26,187 bases of DNA from Bacteroidales bacterium (GCA_012514255.1 JAAZAP010000319.1:1-26187); one strand, 5' to 3'; shown: positions 1 through 8,158, counted from the first letter of the stretch. The notes: generated from the sequence alone by a model not told the origin. Numbers and translations are program-made.

Positions 1-1022
1 GCATGGTTGGTGAAATCAACGTAACAGCTGAGGGAATAACCCTCGTGCTGGTGCCCGAGAAATCCAATGACCCCTTCCTCTCATCAATAAAAAGCAGCTG
101 CGTCAGGGCAGTAAAGGAGCATCTCGGTCCCGATACCGTCATCTCCTCCATTGAGGTCAAACCGAGGATAACGGTTGAGAAGATGAAAGTCCCGAAGAGG
201 GATGTGTTGCCGGGAGTAAAGAACATAATTGCCGTCTCTTCAGGCAAGGGCGGAGTGGGCAAATCGACCATCGCAGTCAACCTGGCTGTGGCACTGGCGC
301 GAAAGGGATATGCCACGGGGCTGCTTGACGCGGATATCTTCGGGCCATCAGTGCCCCGAATGTTCAACGCCGGCAGCTATCGTCCGGAGGTGCGCAAGGA
401 GAACGGCAATGATCTGATCATTCCCATGGAAAAGTATGGCGTAAAGATCCTCTCCATCGGTTTCTTCGTCAAGGGATCAGATGCGGTCATATGGCGCGGC
501 CCCATGGCCAGCAGCTTCCTGAAACAGCTGATAGGACAGGGCGATTGGGGCGAACTTGATTATCTCATCTTTGATCTTCCTCCCGGGACAAGCGATATAC
601 ACCTCACCCTGGTACAGGAGGTGCCTGTCACCGGAGCCATAGTGGTGACCACGCCGCAGGAGGTGGCTCTTGCCGACGCCCGCAAGGGGATAGCCATGTT
701 CCGCAGTGAATCAATCAATGTGCCGGTACTGGGACTGGTAGAGAACATGTCATTCTTCGAGGCTCCCGAGCTGCCCGGGAAGAAGTATTACCTCTTTGGC
801 AGGGAGGGCGGCAGCAGGCTTGCCGCAGAGAGCGGCACCATGCTGCTGGGGCAGATACCCATAGTTGAGAGCATATGTGACGGTGGTGACAGCGGCACGC
901 CTGCAGCACTTGAAGACTCCGTCACCGGGGTGGCCTTCATGAACCTCGCAGAGACGGTTGTGAGGCAGGTTGACAGGCGCAATGAGGAAATTGCCCCGAC
1001 GAAGAGAGTTGAGGTCAAATGA
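1..1022 (+). CDS. mrp: Mrp/ApbC family P-loop ATPase, iron-sulfur cluster carrier (5' truncated)
   Basis: Cytosolic ATPase of the Mrp/NBP35 family, which binds and transfers iron-sulfur clusters to apoproteins. Counting from the first ATG at position 3, residues 1-60 are the end of a MIP18/DUF59 domain, and the deviant Walker A motif GKGGVGKST is at 81-89, followed by DADIFGPS and the DLPPGTSD switch region. The DUF59 domain starts mid-fold: family members normally have about 25 more residues before this point, so the ATG at 3 is probably internal and the gene begins outside the window. The usual CxxC of the family is absent; the corresponding stretch reads NMSFFEAPELPGKKYY, which as I recall is normal for Bacteroidota Mrp. 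It lies about 100 bp upstream of sprE, which appears to have its own promoter, so the two need not share an operon. The family call is firm; the iron-sulfur role is inferred from homologues. Confidence 0.93.
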   Translation, partial: MVGEINVTAEGITLVLVPEKSNDPFLSSIKSSCVRAVKEHLGPDTVISSIEVKPRITVEKMKVPKRDVLPGVKNIIAVSSGKGGVGKSTIAVNLAVALARKGYATGLLDADIFGPSVPRMFNAGSYRPEVRKENGNDLIIPMEKYGVKILSIGFFVKGSDAVIWRGPMASSFLKQLIGQGDWGELDYLIFDLPPGTSDIHLTLVQEVPVTGAIVVTTPQEVALADARKGIAMFRSESINVPVLGLVENMSFFEAPELPGKKYYLFGREGGSRLAAESGTMLLGQIPIVESICDGGDSGTPAALEDSVTGVAFMNLAETVVRQVDRRNEEIAPTKRVEVK

Positions 1023-1073
1023 GCCTGCTGCCGCCCTCACCGGGCATGGTGCTCCTTTCTGACCTCTTTTTCT

Positions 1074-1081
1074 TAACTTTG
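1074..1081 (+). promoter_or_regulatory. Candidate Bacteroidota -7 promoter box for sprE
   Basis: TAACTTTG matches the Bacteroidota -7 consensus TAnnTTTG and lies about 45 nt before the proposed sprE start. A second match, TACTTTTG, follows at 1084-1091. I see no convincing -33 TTG at the usual spacing for either, so which box is used, if any, is open. Confidence 0.4.
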
Positions 1082-1126
1082 GATACTTTTGGGATGCCAC
1101 TACAGTTATAAGAGTATAAAACATAT

Positions 1127-3787
1127 TTGTTGAGATTACGGCATAGGGAATACATTGCAGGGCTTATCATCTTTTTTGCCCTGGTTCTTGCCGGATGTTC
1201 TGCCGAGAAGAACACCGGCGCGAGCCGTTTTTACAACTCACTGATCTCAAAATACAATATCTGGTTCAACGGGAACGAAGCCTACAAGGCCGGGGTGAAG
1301 AAGGTCAGAGAAGCACACCGTGATGACTACACCACCCTTCTCCCTCTCTTTGAGTACTCCAGGGAGGAATCGGCACGCGCCGGTTCGGCAGACATGGAAA
1401 GAGCCATCCAGAAAGCATCAAAGGTGATAGCCCTCTACTCCATCACTGCCCGGCCTGAGGAGAAGGGACGCAGGGTAGACAATGACAGGAACGAGGAGTT
1501 CTACAACAGAAGGGAGTATAATGAGTGGGTGGACGATTCTTATATGCTCATGGCCAGGGCACAGTTCTACCAGAAGAACTTCATGGCTGCAAGGGCATCC
1601 TTCTCTTTCGTAACAACAATCGCCACTGATCCTGACCTCGTCACCGAGGCAGGTATATGGATGGCACGCATACAAACAGAAGAAGGCAACTATGCCGAGG
1701 CTGCCCGCCTGCTGGATGAGCTCCCCGGTCCGGAGAGCATGTCCGGGCCGCTGAAGGCAATGTACTACTCCACCCAGGCTGATATCGCTCTGCGCCAGAA
1801 GCGTTACGGAGAGGCCGTAATACCTCTTTCAAGGGCAATTGAACAGACTTCGGGAAACGAAACGAAAGTGCGCTGGACCTTCCTCCTTGCACAGGTCTAC
1901 AGGGAAGCAGGTGACAACGCCATGTCAACCCGTCACTTCACAAAAGTGATGAGGATGAATCCTCCCTATGAGCTGGAGTTCAACGCCGGCATCAACCTGG
2001 CAGGCGTCAGTGACATCTCGCAGGGCGATGCAGACGATCTGATGAAATCGCTCCGCAAAATGCTCCGCGACTCGAAGAACAAGGACTATCTTGATCAGAT
2101 CTATTTCGCCCTGGGGGAGCTGGAACAGCGTCTGGGCAATACTGACGAAGCGCTAAGCCTTTGGTCACAGTCGGCCGCCAGCAGCACCGTCAATACCCGG
2201 CAAAAAGCCAGTTCATACCTTGCCCTCGCCGATCATTACTATAGTCAGCCTGACTATATGAAGGCATGGCTCTATTATGACAGCGCCTCTTACCTCATTG
2301 ACAACCGGTTCCCCGGTTATGATCTCATCAGTCGCAGGGCTGCCGACCTCGGGGAATATGCCAGCTATCACTCTGTAGTCATTACCGAAGACAGCCTCCG
2401 GAGGGTGGCGGACATGAGTGCCTCGGAGAGGGATGCCCTGATAGCCGGGCTCATCCGTTCCGTTGAGGAACAGATGACCAGTGAGCGCAGGGGCGACGGC
2501 AGTGACAGGTACAACATGGGCCTGTACTACGAGAACGAGCAGCGTTATCGTGGTGCCATCACCGCTGAGGGCGGATGGTACTTTTACAACCAGGCAGCTC
2601 TCACCTTCGGTCGTACGGAGTTCAGGCGCCGGTGGGGCGACAGGAAGCTGGAGGATAACTGGAGGAGGTCAAACAAAGCCCGTGCGGCATTCAGCAACGG
2701 CCAGCAGGCAGATAATGAGGATGAGGCCGAAAAGAGCGACAGCGCCGGCGTGGCACCAGAGCGCACAAAAGAATACTACCTTCGCAACCTGCCCCTGACT
2801 GACTCACTCAGGATTGTCTCAGTCATGCGCAGCGCTGAAGCCCTCCTGGGTGAAGGCAAAATCCTGGCCTCGCGCATCAGCGATACCCTGTCGGCGGCAG
2901 CCTCACTGGAGAAGGCATCAGTAACAGGCACTGATGAAAATATTAAGGCGGAAGCTCTCTATGAGCTCTACCGCCTGCTCCGCAACAGCGATCCCGCCAG
3001 GGCTGACCGCCACAGGGCCGAACTCATTGGATCATTCCCTGACTCGGAGTATGCCCTCATCCTCTCCGATCCGGGATGGATGAACCGTCACCGGGAGATG
3101 GCTGCCAGGTCATCCCGAAGCTATGAGGAGGCATACCAGGCCTTTACTGAAGAGAGATACGCTGACGCGGAAGCCATATGTGCCGAGGCTGTAAGGCTTT
3201 ATCCTGAAGAGGAACTGATACCCAGGTTCATGCTTCTCGGAGCCATGTCAGCCGGAGCCCTGGAGGGAGAGGTGACATACAAGGAGAGACTTGACTCACT
3301 GGTGGCAAAATACCCCGCTACCGCAGAAGGACGCAGAGCTGCAGAAATAATTGAATTCCTCCGCAGAGAAAAGCCTGAGATAAGGATAGCTGAGGATACC
3401 CGCATAGCGGAAGAGATATATCTGGCTGATACGGCTCAGGCTCACCATGTTATGATCATTGCCTCCAATACGGGTGCTGACATGAACCGTATTGTGTTTG
3501 ATGTCATAAATTACAACCTTGATAATTTCACTGACAAAAATTATCATACCGAAGGAACTGCAGTGGATGCAGGCTACCTGCTTATCACCACCGGGCCGTT
3601 TGATAACGCTGCTGAGGCGGCCGGCTGGCTGAAGAAATTCAGCCCGGAGCAGACCATCAGGCAGGCATCTGAAGCCGGCCTTACCCTCTGGTTGATCAGT
3701 ACTGACAACCTGCAGAAATTTAAAGAAGACAAGAATATCGACAGATATGCTATCTTTCACTCAAAGGAATATGAAAACCTGCGGTAA
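1127..3787 (+). CDS. sprE: Type IX secretion lipoprotein SprE/PorW
   Basis: Large TPR lipoprotein required for T9SS secretion and, in gliding species, motility; it is anchored to a membrane and thought to link the secretion motor to outer-membrane components. The N-terminus is a lipoprotein signal with lipobox L21-A-G-C24. The mature start KNTGASRFYNSLISKYNIWFNG is followed by NEAYKAG, DDYTTLLPLF and a YNEWVDDSYMLMARAQFY stretch, all typical of SprE/PorW, with TPR-like helical repeats through most of the chain. The C-terminal region (HHVMIIASNTGADMNRIVFD onward) matches the family end. Length (886 residues) is normal. No in-frame ATG precedes the signal peptide, so the start is TTG, at 1127 or 1130. 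The stop lies 15 bp before porX, indicating co-transcription with it. Function is inferred by family; the two family-specific ends make the assignment strong. Confidence 0.9.
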   Translation: MLRLRHREYIAGLIIFFALVLAGCSAEKNTGASRFYNSLISKYNIWFNGNEAYKAGVKKVREAHRDDYTTLLPLFEYSREESARAGSADMERAIQKASKVIALYSITARPEEKGRRVDNDRNEEFYNRREYNEWVDDSYMLMARAQFYQKNFMAARASFSFVTTIATDPDLVTEAGIWMARIQTEEGNYAEAARLLDELPGPESMSGPLKAMYYSTQADIALRQKRYGEAVIPLSRAIEQTSGNETKVRWTFLLAQVYREAGDNAMSTRHFTKVMRMNPPYELEFNAGINLAGVSDISQGDADDLMKSLRKMLRDSKNKDYLDQIYFALGELEQRLGNTDEALSLWSQSAASSTVNTRQKASSYLALADHYYSQPDYMKAWLYYDSASYLIDNRFPGYDLISRRAADLGEYASYHSVVITEDSLRRVADMSASERDALIAGLIRSVEEQMTSERRGDGSDRYNMGLYYENEQRYRGAITAEGGWYFYNQAALTFGRTEFRRRWGDRKLEDNWRRSNKARAAFSNGQQADNEDEAEKSDSAGVAPERTKEYYLRNLPLTDSLRIVSVMRSAEALLGEGKILASRISDTLSAAASLEKASVTGTDENIKAEALYELYRLLRNSDPARADRHRAELIGSFPDSEYALILSDPGWMNRHREMAARSSRSYEEAYQAFTEERYADAEAICAEAVRLYPEEELIPRFMLLGAMSAGALEGEVTYKERLDSLVAKYPATAEGRRAAEIIEFLRREKPEIRIAEDTRIAEEIYLADTAQAHHVMIIASNTGADMNRIVFDVINYNLDNFTDKNYHTEGTAVDAGYLLITTGPFDNAAEAAGWLKKFSPEQTIRQASEAGLTLWLISTDNLQKFKEDKNIDRYAIFHSKEYENLR

Positions 3788-3802
3788 CGTTATAGGCTTC
3801 CA

Positions 3803-5356
3803 ATGAGAGAGATACGAATATTATGGGTTGATGATGAGATAGGGGTTCTGAGGCCCCATATACTCTTTCTCAATGAAAGAGGATTTGAGACTGACACCTG
3901 CCAATCAGGCAACGACGCCATTAACATGGTCAGGGAAAAAGCCTATGATATCATCTTCCTTGATGAGTACATGCCCGGCCTTAGTGGCATTGAGACCCTG
4001 CGCCGTATCAAGGCTGTCAGACCGACTATCCCCGTGGTCATGATCACCAAGAGTGAGGAGGAGGATATCATGGATGCCGCGATAGGCTCACAGATAGCTG
4101 ATTACCTCATCAAGCCCGTCAAGCCGCAGCAGATTCTCATGACCCTCAAACGCATACTCAACATTGAAGAGATTGTCACCCGGCAGACAACCACCGTCTT
4201 CAGGGAAGAGTTTGGCGCCCTGTCAGGGATGATCTCCTCGGCCGCTTCCTTTGATCAATGGTGTGAGCTGTACCGCCGGCTCATCTTCTGGCAGGGCGAG
4301 CTTATCAGGTCATCGGACACCGGCATGCGCGATGTTCTAAGGATGCAGGAAGCCGATGCCAACAGGGCCTTTGCAAAATACATCTCTGCCAACTACCTGC
4401 GATGGATCTCAACTGATGCTGACGACAGGCCTCTCATCTCTCCGGCAGTGCTGACACGGAGGATCTTTCCCCTCATAAGCAAGGGTTCACCTCTCTTCTT
4501 CATAGTCATTGACAACATGCGTCTTGACCAGTGGCAGACAATAGCCGGTGACCTGAGGCAGATAATGCGTACCGTTGATGAGGAGCTTTACCTGAGTATC
4601 CTGCCCACCACCACTCAATATTCCCGCAACGCTCTCTTTGCAGGCCTGATGCCTGCTGCTATCGGGGAGATAATGCCTGATTTCTGGATTGATGAAAATG
4701 ATGATGAGGGCAAGAACCTGAATGAGGAGAAGCTGCTGGCCAAGAACCTGCAGAGGGCAGGTATCAATTGCAGCTGGAGTTACAACAAGGTGAGCTCTGA
4801 CGCTGAAGGAAGGAGCCTTAATGAGAAGATACCCCGGCTCCTGGGCAATGATCTGAACATGCTGGTCTATAACTTCGTCGATCTCCTCAGTCATGCCCGT
4901 ACTGAGATTGACCTCATCCGTGACATGACAACAGACGAGGCCTCATGGCTTTCGCTGACCCACTCATGGTTCATCCACTCCCCTCTGAAGGAACTGCTCA
5001 GGCTGGTATCGGCCAAAGGAGCACGCGTGGTCATCACCACTGACCATGGATCAGTCAGGGTGCAGAAACCGGTGAAGGTTATAGGCGACAGGTATACATC
5101 GATGAACCTGCGCTATAAGACCGGCAGGAATCTCGACTATAATCCGCGTGAGGTGTTTGAGATCACCACTCCCTCAAAGGCGGGGCTGCCCATGACCAAT
5201 ATATCATCAAGGTATATATTCGCCTGTGCCAGTGATTTCCTTGTTTATCCCAACAACTATAACCACATAGTATCACACTACCGTGACTCATTGCAGCACG
5301 GTGGCGTCTCAATGCAGGAGATGCTCCTTCCGCTGGTGTCGCTGGAACCGGTCTGA
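3803..5356 (+). CDS. porX: PorX: response-regulator receiver fused to PglZ/alkaline-phosphatase-like domain
   Basis: T9SS regulator. In Porphyromonas gingivalis PorX works with the PorY kinase and SigP, and its C-terminal domain is a zinc phosphodiesterase acting on oligonucleotides. Residues 1-120 form a complete receiver: acidic pair D10-D11, phospho-acceptor D54, switch T82 and K104. A helical linker leads to a PglZ domain from about residue 230. Candidate metal or catalytic residues are all present: D237 (VIDNMRLD), T271 (PTTTQYSRN), D360 and H364 (NFVDLLSH), D414-H415 (TTDHGS) and H499 (QHGGVSMQE). The two-domain order and 517-residue length match PorX. It starts 15 bp after sprE and is followed 17 bp later by tsaE. 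No DNA-binding domain is visible and no PorY kinase is encoded in the window. Residue roles are assigned by analogy with the superfamily. Confidence 0.93.
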   Translation: MREIRILWVDDEIGVLRPHILFLNERGFETDTCQSGNDAINMVREKAYDIIFLDEYMPGLSGIETLRRIKAVRPTIPVVMITKSEEEDIMDAAIGSQIADYLIKPVKPQQILMTLKRILNIEEIVTRQTTTVFREEFGALSGMISSAASFDQWCELYRRLIFWQGELIRSSDTGMRDVLRMQEADANRAFAKYISANYLRWISTDADDRPLISPAVLTRRIFPLISKGSPLFFIVIDNMRLDQWQTIAGDLRQIMRTVDEELYLSILPTTTQYSRNALFAGLMPAAIGEIMPDFWIDENDDEGKNLNEEKLLAKNLQRAGINCSWSYNKVSSDAEGRSLNEKIPRLLGNDLNMLVYNFVDLLSHARTEIDLIRDMTTDEASWLSLTHSWFIHSPLKELLRLVSAKGARVVITTDHGSVRVQKPVKVIGDRYTSMNLRYKTGRNLDYNPREVFEITTPSKAGLPMTNISSRYIFACASDFLVYPNNYNHIVSHYRDSLQHGGVSMQEMLLPLVSLEPV

Positions 5357-5361
5357 TTTGC

Positions 5362-5369
5362 TATTTTTG
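5362..5369 (+). promoter_or_regulatory. -7 promoter box abutting tsaE
   Basis: TATTTTTG matches TAnnTTTG and ends only 4 nt before the tsaE ATG at 5374, right after the porX stop. If used, transcription would begin at or next to the start codon, giving a leaderless or near-leaderless mRNA. No clear -33 TTG is seen. Confidence 0.35.
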
Positions 5370-5373
5370 CAGC

Positions 5374-5808
5374 ATGAGGATCGTGGTAGGTGATAAGAGC
5401 CGGTTGCGCGAAGCTGCAAGGCAGTTCCTGAAGGAAACAGCCGGTCATACCATCTTTGCCATCTATGGCCAGATGGGATCCGGCAAGACAACACTCATCA
5501 GGGCGCTATGCAGCGAGATGGGAGTGACTGATACCGTCACCAGCCCAACCTTCACTCTCATCAATGAGTACAGGATTCACAGCGGGAGCCCTGTATATCA
5601 TTTTGACTTTTACAGGATAAAGAAGATCACCGAGGTGCTCGACTTTGGCATAGAGGAATACTTTGCTTCAGGAGCGCCCTGTTTCATGGAGTGGCCGGAG
5701 CTGATCGAACCCCTGCTCCCTGACGGTACACTGCACATCTCCATCACCGTTGAACCTGACGGCACCAGGATAATTGAGGCCCCCTCCCAACCCCTGGTAA
5801 CAGACTGA
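5374..5808 (+). CDS. tsaE: tRNA t6A biosynthesis ATPase TsaE
   Basis: Small P-loop ATPase of the TsaB-TsaD-TsaE complex that installs threonylcarbamoyl on adenosine 37 of ANN-decoding tRNAs; cytosolic. Walker A GQMGSGKTT is at residues 32-40, followed by the family motifs SPTFTLINEY, YHFDFYRI and MEWPE. Length (144 residues) is normal for the family. The ATG at 5374 is the only sensible start, since the next Met (residue 34) lies inside the P-loop. The neighbourhood porX-tsaE-alanine dehydrogenase is, to my knowledge, recurrent in Bacteroidota, although no direct functional link is known. It may be read through from porX (17 bp gap) or from its own box at 5362-5369. Confidence 0.95.
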   Translation: MRIVVGDKSRLREAARQFLKETAGHTIFAIYGQMGSGKTTLIRALCSEMGVTDTVTSPTFTLINEYRIHSGSPVYHFDFYRIKKITEVLDFGIEEYFASGAPCFMEWPELIEPLLPDGTLHISITVEPDGTRIIEAPSQPLVTD

Positions 5809-5864
5809 CCATGGCACTGATGCTCACTGACAGCTGCCAGACAGTTAGTGCAAAAACGGCAGCC

Positions 5865-5891
5865 AGGCTTCTTTTGGCATGCCGCAAGCCT
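5865..5891 (+). terminator. Possible hairpin after tsaE
   Basis: AGGCTT and AAGCCT form 6-bp arms around a 15-nt loop that contains the palindrome GGCATGCC. The downstream sequence is only moderately T-rich. It sits between the tsaE stop and the promoter-like box of the next gene, which is where an operon end would be expected. Weak support. Confidence 0.2.
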
Positions 5892-5938
5892 TCTGTTGAT
5901 TTATAGGCCTCATCCTGTTATCTGTGCAATTAAAATCT

Positions 5939-5946
5939 TAATTTTG
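5939..5946 (+). promoter_or_regulatory. -7 promoter box for the alanine-dehydrogenase-like gene
   Basis: TAATTTTG matches TAnnTTTG and lies 45 nt before the ATG at 5992. It falls inside the longer open frame that begins at 5848, which argues for the downstream start. No -33 TTG is evident. Confidence 0.45.
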
Positions 5947-5991
5947 GTCTGCCGGGATTTTTCTTCCGTTAAACCTTTAAATCGAAGCCAT

Positions 5992-7188
5992 ATGAATGAG
6001 CCGTCCAAAAGTGCGTTCATGCCCCGGGAGGAGCTGATAGAAAAAGCGGTGGGCAGGAGGCAGATGTCGATCGGGTTACCCCATGACCTGCAGGACGGGG
6101 AGAAGCGTGTTGCACTCACTCCCGAAGCCGTTAAGATACTCACCGATGCGGGCAATGAGGTCTTTATGGAACGGGGTGCCGGTGAGGATGCCGGCTTCGC
6201 GGATGTGGAATACAGTGACAACGGCGCTGTGGTAACTGACTCTCCTGACATCGTGTATGGCTGTGACATAATGATCAAGATAGCCCCCTTCACCCACCCC
6301 GAGGCTTCCAGGCTCAAGGGTGGACAGACGGTCATCTCGTTCATGAACGCAGCCACCATGAGTGAGGATACTCTGTCTATGCTTATGCGCAGGAGGGTGA
6401 CTGCGCTGGCAAGTGAAAAGATCAAAGACAGTGACGGCATACTCCCCGTGGTGGAGTCAATGAGCGAGATCAGCGGTATCACCTCGGTGCTGCTGGCATC
6501 GGAGTACCTGAGCATCACCTCGGGAGGCAAAGGAGTTATGCTTGGGGGGGTGACCGGGGTGACCCCTACGGAGGTAATCATTATCGGAGCCAATACTGCC
6601 GGCGAGTATGCCGCGCGTGCCGCCCTGGGTCTGGGAGCCATAGTCAGGGTGTTCGATACCTCGGTGCACCGTCTTCGCAACTTCCAGAACCTGCTGGGGC
6701 AACGCCTTTATACCTCCACCTTCCATCCGCAGGTGTTGCAGAAAGCCCTGAAGTCCGCTGACGTGCTCATAGGAGCACTCTCAACAGATATCCTCATGCC
6801 GTGGTTCTACGTGACTGAAGATATGGTCCAGGGGATGAAGCGGGGATCGGTGATCATCGATTTGAGCGTTGATACCGGGGGATGCGTGGAGACAGCCGAG
6901 CCGAGGGCAGTGAAAGACCCTATCTATGAGAAACATGGAGTGATTCACTATTCGGCATGGAACCTGCCCTCAAGGGTGCCCAAGACTGCATCCATAGCCC
7001 TGAGTAACGTCTTCAGGCCCCTCATGCAGGAGATAGCCGATGCCGGAGGGATAATCCCGATGCTCAGGTTCAACAACGGCCTGAGAAACGGAGTGTACAT
7101 CTTTAACGGTATCCTGACCAACGAGGTGCTGGGCCAGAGATTCGGCATACTATCAAAAGACCTGAACCTGCTGCTGGCAGCGTTCTGA
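5992..7188 (+). CDS. Alanine dehydrogenase / PNT-family oxidoreductase, divergent
   Basis: Member of the alanine dehydrogenase / transhydrogenase-alpha family (AlaDH_PNT N and C domains), about 398 residues. The N-terminal domain opens MSIGLPHDLQ with EKRVALTPEAV (R39). The Rossmann domain carries GGVTGVTPTEVIIIGANTAG and VIIDLSVDTGG (D294), and the end motif reads LPSRVPKTASIALSN. Compared with Mycobacterium tuberculosis Ald as I recall it, R15 and D270 are conserved here (R39, D294), but catalytic Lys75 aligns with A98 (in KIAPF) and His96 with N119 (in SFMNAA). The true substrate may therefore not be alanine/pyruvate. I chose the ATG at 5992 over the upstream open frame from 5848 because a promoter-like box lies between them and the extra residues look non-coding. 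The frame ends 58 bp before a convergent gene, in a repeat-filled junction. Confidence 0.85.
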   Translation: MNEPSKSAFMPREELIEKAVGRRQMSIGLPHDLQDGEKRVALTPEAVKILTDAGNEVFMERGAGEDAGFADVEYSDNGAVVTDSPDIVYGCDIMIKIAPFTHPEASRLKGGQTVISFMNAATMSEDTLSMLMRRRVTALASEKIKDSDGILPVVESMSEISGITSVLLASEYLSITSGGKGVMLGGVTGVTPTEVIIIGANTAGEYAARAALGLGAIVRVFDTSVHRLRNFQNLLGQRLYTSTFHPQVLQKALKSADVLIGALSTDILMPWFYVTEDMVQGMKRGSVIIDLSVDTGGCVETAEPRAVKDPIYEKHGVIHYSAWNLPSRVPKTASIALSNVFRPLMQEIADAGGIIPMLRFNNGLRNGVYIFNGILTNEVLGQRFGILSKDLNLLLAAF

Positions 7189-7189
7189 T

Positions 7190-7245
7190 CAGTCGGCAGT
7201 ACCAGTCAGCAGTCAGCAGTACCAGTCGGCAGTACCAGTCAGCAG
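7190..7245. repeat. Degenerate heptamer tandem repeat, convergent junction 1
   Basis: Eight units and a partial ninth fill the gap between two convergent stop codons. Unit types, all read on the plus strand, are CAGTCGG, CAGTCAG and the 6-bp CAGTAC, in a mixed order ending in CAG. The shared core is GCAGT plus 1-2 variable bases. The array begins 2 nt after the stop of the upstream gene and ends 1 nt before the complement of the stop of the downstream gene. Related arrays occur at 12680-12797 and 20130-20210. Confidence 0.85.
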
Positions 7246-7246
7246 G

Positions 7247-8158
7247 CTAATGCCAGCTCAGGGCAACCTCCCTGCCTGACTGGCTGAGCCGGGCCGGACG
7301 CCCCAGGTAAAGTGCCCTGTTATCATTTATATGCCCTGCCGGGCAATTGAAAAGGACAGGGTAACTGTAGCCGCCCACAACATTCATCACAACCTCTTCC
7401 ACTGTCTGGTTGAAGACATGCTCCCCCTCGGTGATATTCTCCATCCCACCTACAACCAGCGCTGACAGGTTCTTCAGCAGGCCGGCCATACGCATCCCCA
7501 CGAGCATCCGGTCAAGATGATAAAACTTCTCTCCTATCTCCTCAATAAAGAGTATCGCGCCATCAGTATCAGGCTGTGCGGGTGTGCCATTAAGGCTGTA
7601 GATGAGTGATATGTTTCCTCCGAGGACCCTTCCTTCGACCTCAAAAGAAGCTTCGCTCTGCATGATCCAGCTCACCGGCTCCGGATTACCGGTGAGGGCT
7701 TTGACCAGCGTATCATAACTGTCTGCCAGGCAGTCAGGGTTGGAGTAGTTCAATGGCATCTCGGCATGAAGCGAGGCGATGCCGCATACCGTGTTGAGCC
7801 ACAGGTGCAATGAGGTTATATCGCTGTAACCAATGTACCACTTGGGATTCCTCTGCAGGGCTGTAAAGTCAATGCGGTCAATTATCCTTGACATGCCGTA
7901 GCCGCCCCGGGAGCACAGCACCGCCTTTACGTCGGTGTCATCGGTAGCCTTCTGAATGTCTGCCAGCCGCTCTGCTTCGGTACCGGCAAACGGGCCGAAG
8001 CTGGCAAAGGCATGCTCACCCGTGGTGACACGGAAGCCGGATTCTTCAAGCCTCACGGTAGCCTTATGAACAATATCTTCTGCTATGGGACTGGCGGGAG
8101 TGATTATCTCTATGCGGTCGCCCTTCTTCAGGTATGGCGGGATGATCAGTGATCTCAT
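7247..8158 (-). CDS. LD-carboxypeptidase (peptidase S66, LdcA/MccF family)
   Basis: Serine peptidase of family S66, which cleaves the L-D bond of the tetrapeptide in recycled murein peptides; a MccF-like immunity role is known for relatives. The Ser-Glu-His triad is complete: S112 in GYSDIT, E206 in LFIEEIGE, and H276 in CPAGHINDN. The N-terminal landmarks PPYLKKGDRIEIITPASP and CSRGGYGMSRI are typical. Length (303 residues) is normal and there is no signal peptide, which fits cytoplasmic peptidoglycan recycling. It is preceded on the same strand by the DUF6051-like gene with about 130 bp between them, so co-transcription is uncertain. Its stop codon lies 1 nt from a repeat array. I leave the gene symbol empty because S66 members are not easily told apart by sequence alone. 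Confidence 0.93.
   Translation of the reverse strand: MRSLIIPPYLKKGDRIEIITPASPIAEDIVHKATVRLEESGFRVTTGEHAFASFGPFAGTEAERLADIQKATDDTDVKAVLCSRGGYGMSRIIDRIDFTALQRNPKWYIGYSDITSLHLWLNTVCGIASLHAEMPLNYSNPDCLADSYDTLVKALTGNPEPVSWIMQSEASFEVEGRVLGGNISLIYSLNGTPAQPDTDGAILFIEEIGEKFYHLDRMLVGMRMAGLLKNLSALVVGGMENITEGEHVFNQTVEEVVMNVVGGYSYPVLFNCPAGHINDNRALYLGRPARLSQSGREVALSWH

Noticed and set aside
1..1022. Mrp as a damaged gene because the CxxC motif is missing
   Set aside because: The frame is open with an intact P-loop, and the motif-less version is, as I recall, usual in Bacteroidota. The missing N-terminus is explained by the window edge.
3803..5356. PglZ domain as part of a BREX or Pgl phage-defence system
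   Set aside because: The domain is fused to a receiver in the PorX arrangement and sits beside sprE; no brxC, methylase, brxL or other defence gene is nearby.
5811..5906. A 31-codon open frame (starting MALMLTDSC) directly after tsaE
   Set aside because: It has no ribosome-binding or promoter signal, no recognisable family and unremarkable codon use; chance open frames of this size are common.
5910..6680. A 256-codon open frame on the minus strand inside the alanine-dehydrogenase-like gene
   Set aside because: It is antisense to a well-supported conserved gene and its Ser/Thr/Pro-rich translation has no family features. Long antisense frames are expected in GC-balanced coding DNA.
7190..7245. 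CRISPR array
   Set aside because: The units are 6-7 bp and contiguous, with no spacers of constant length, and no cas gene is in the window.
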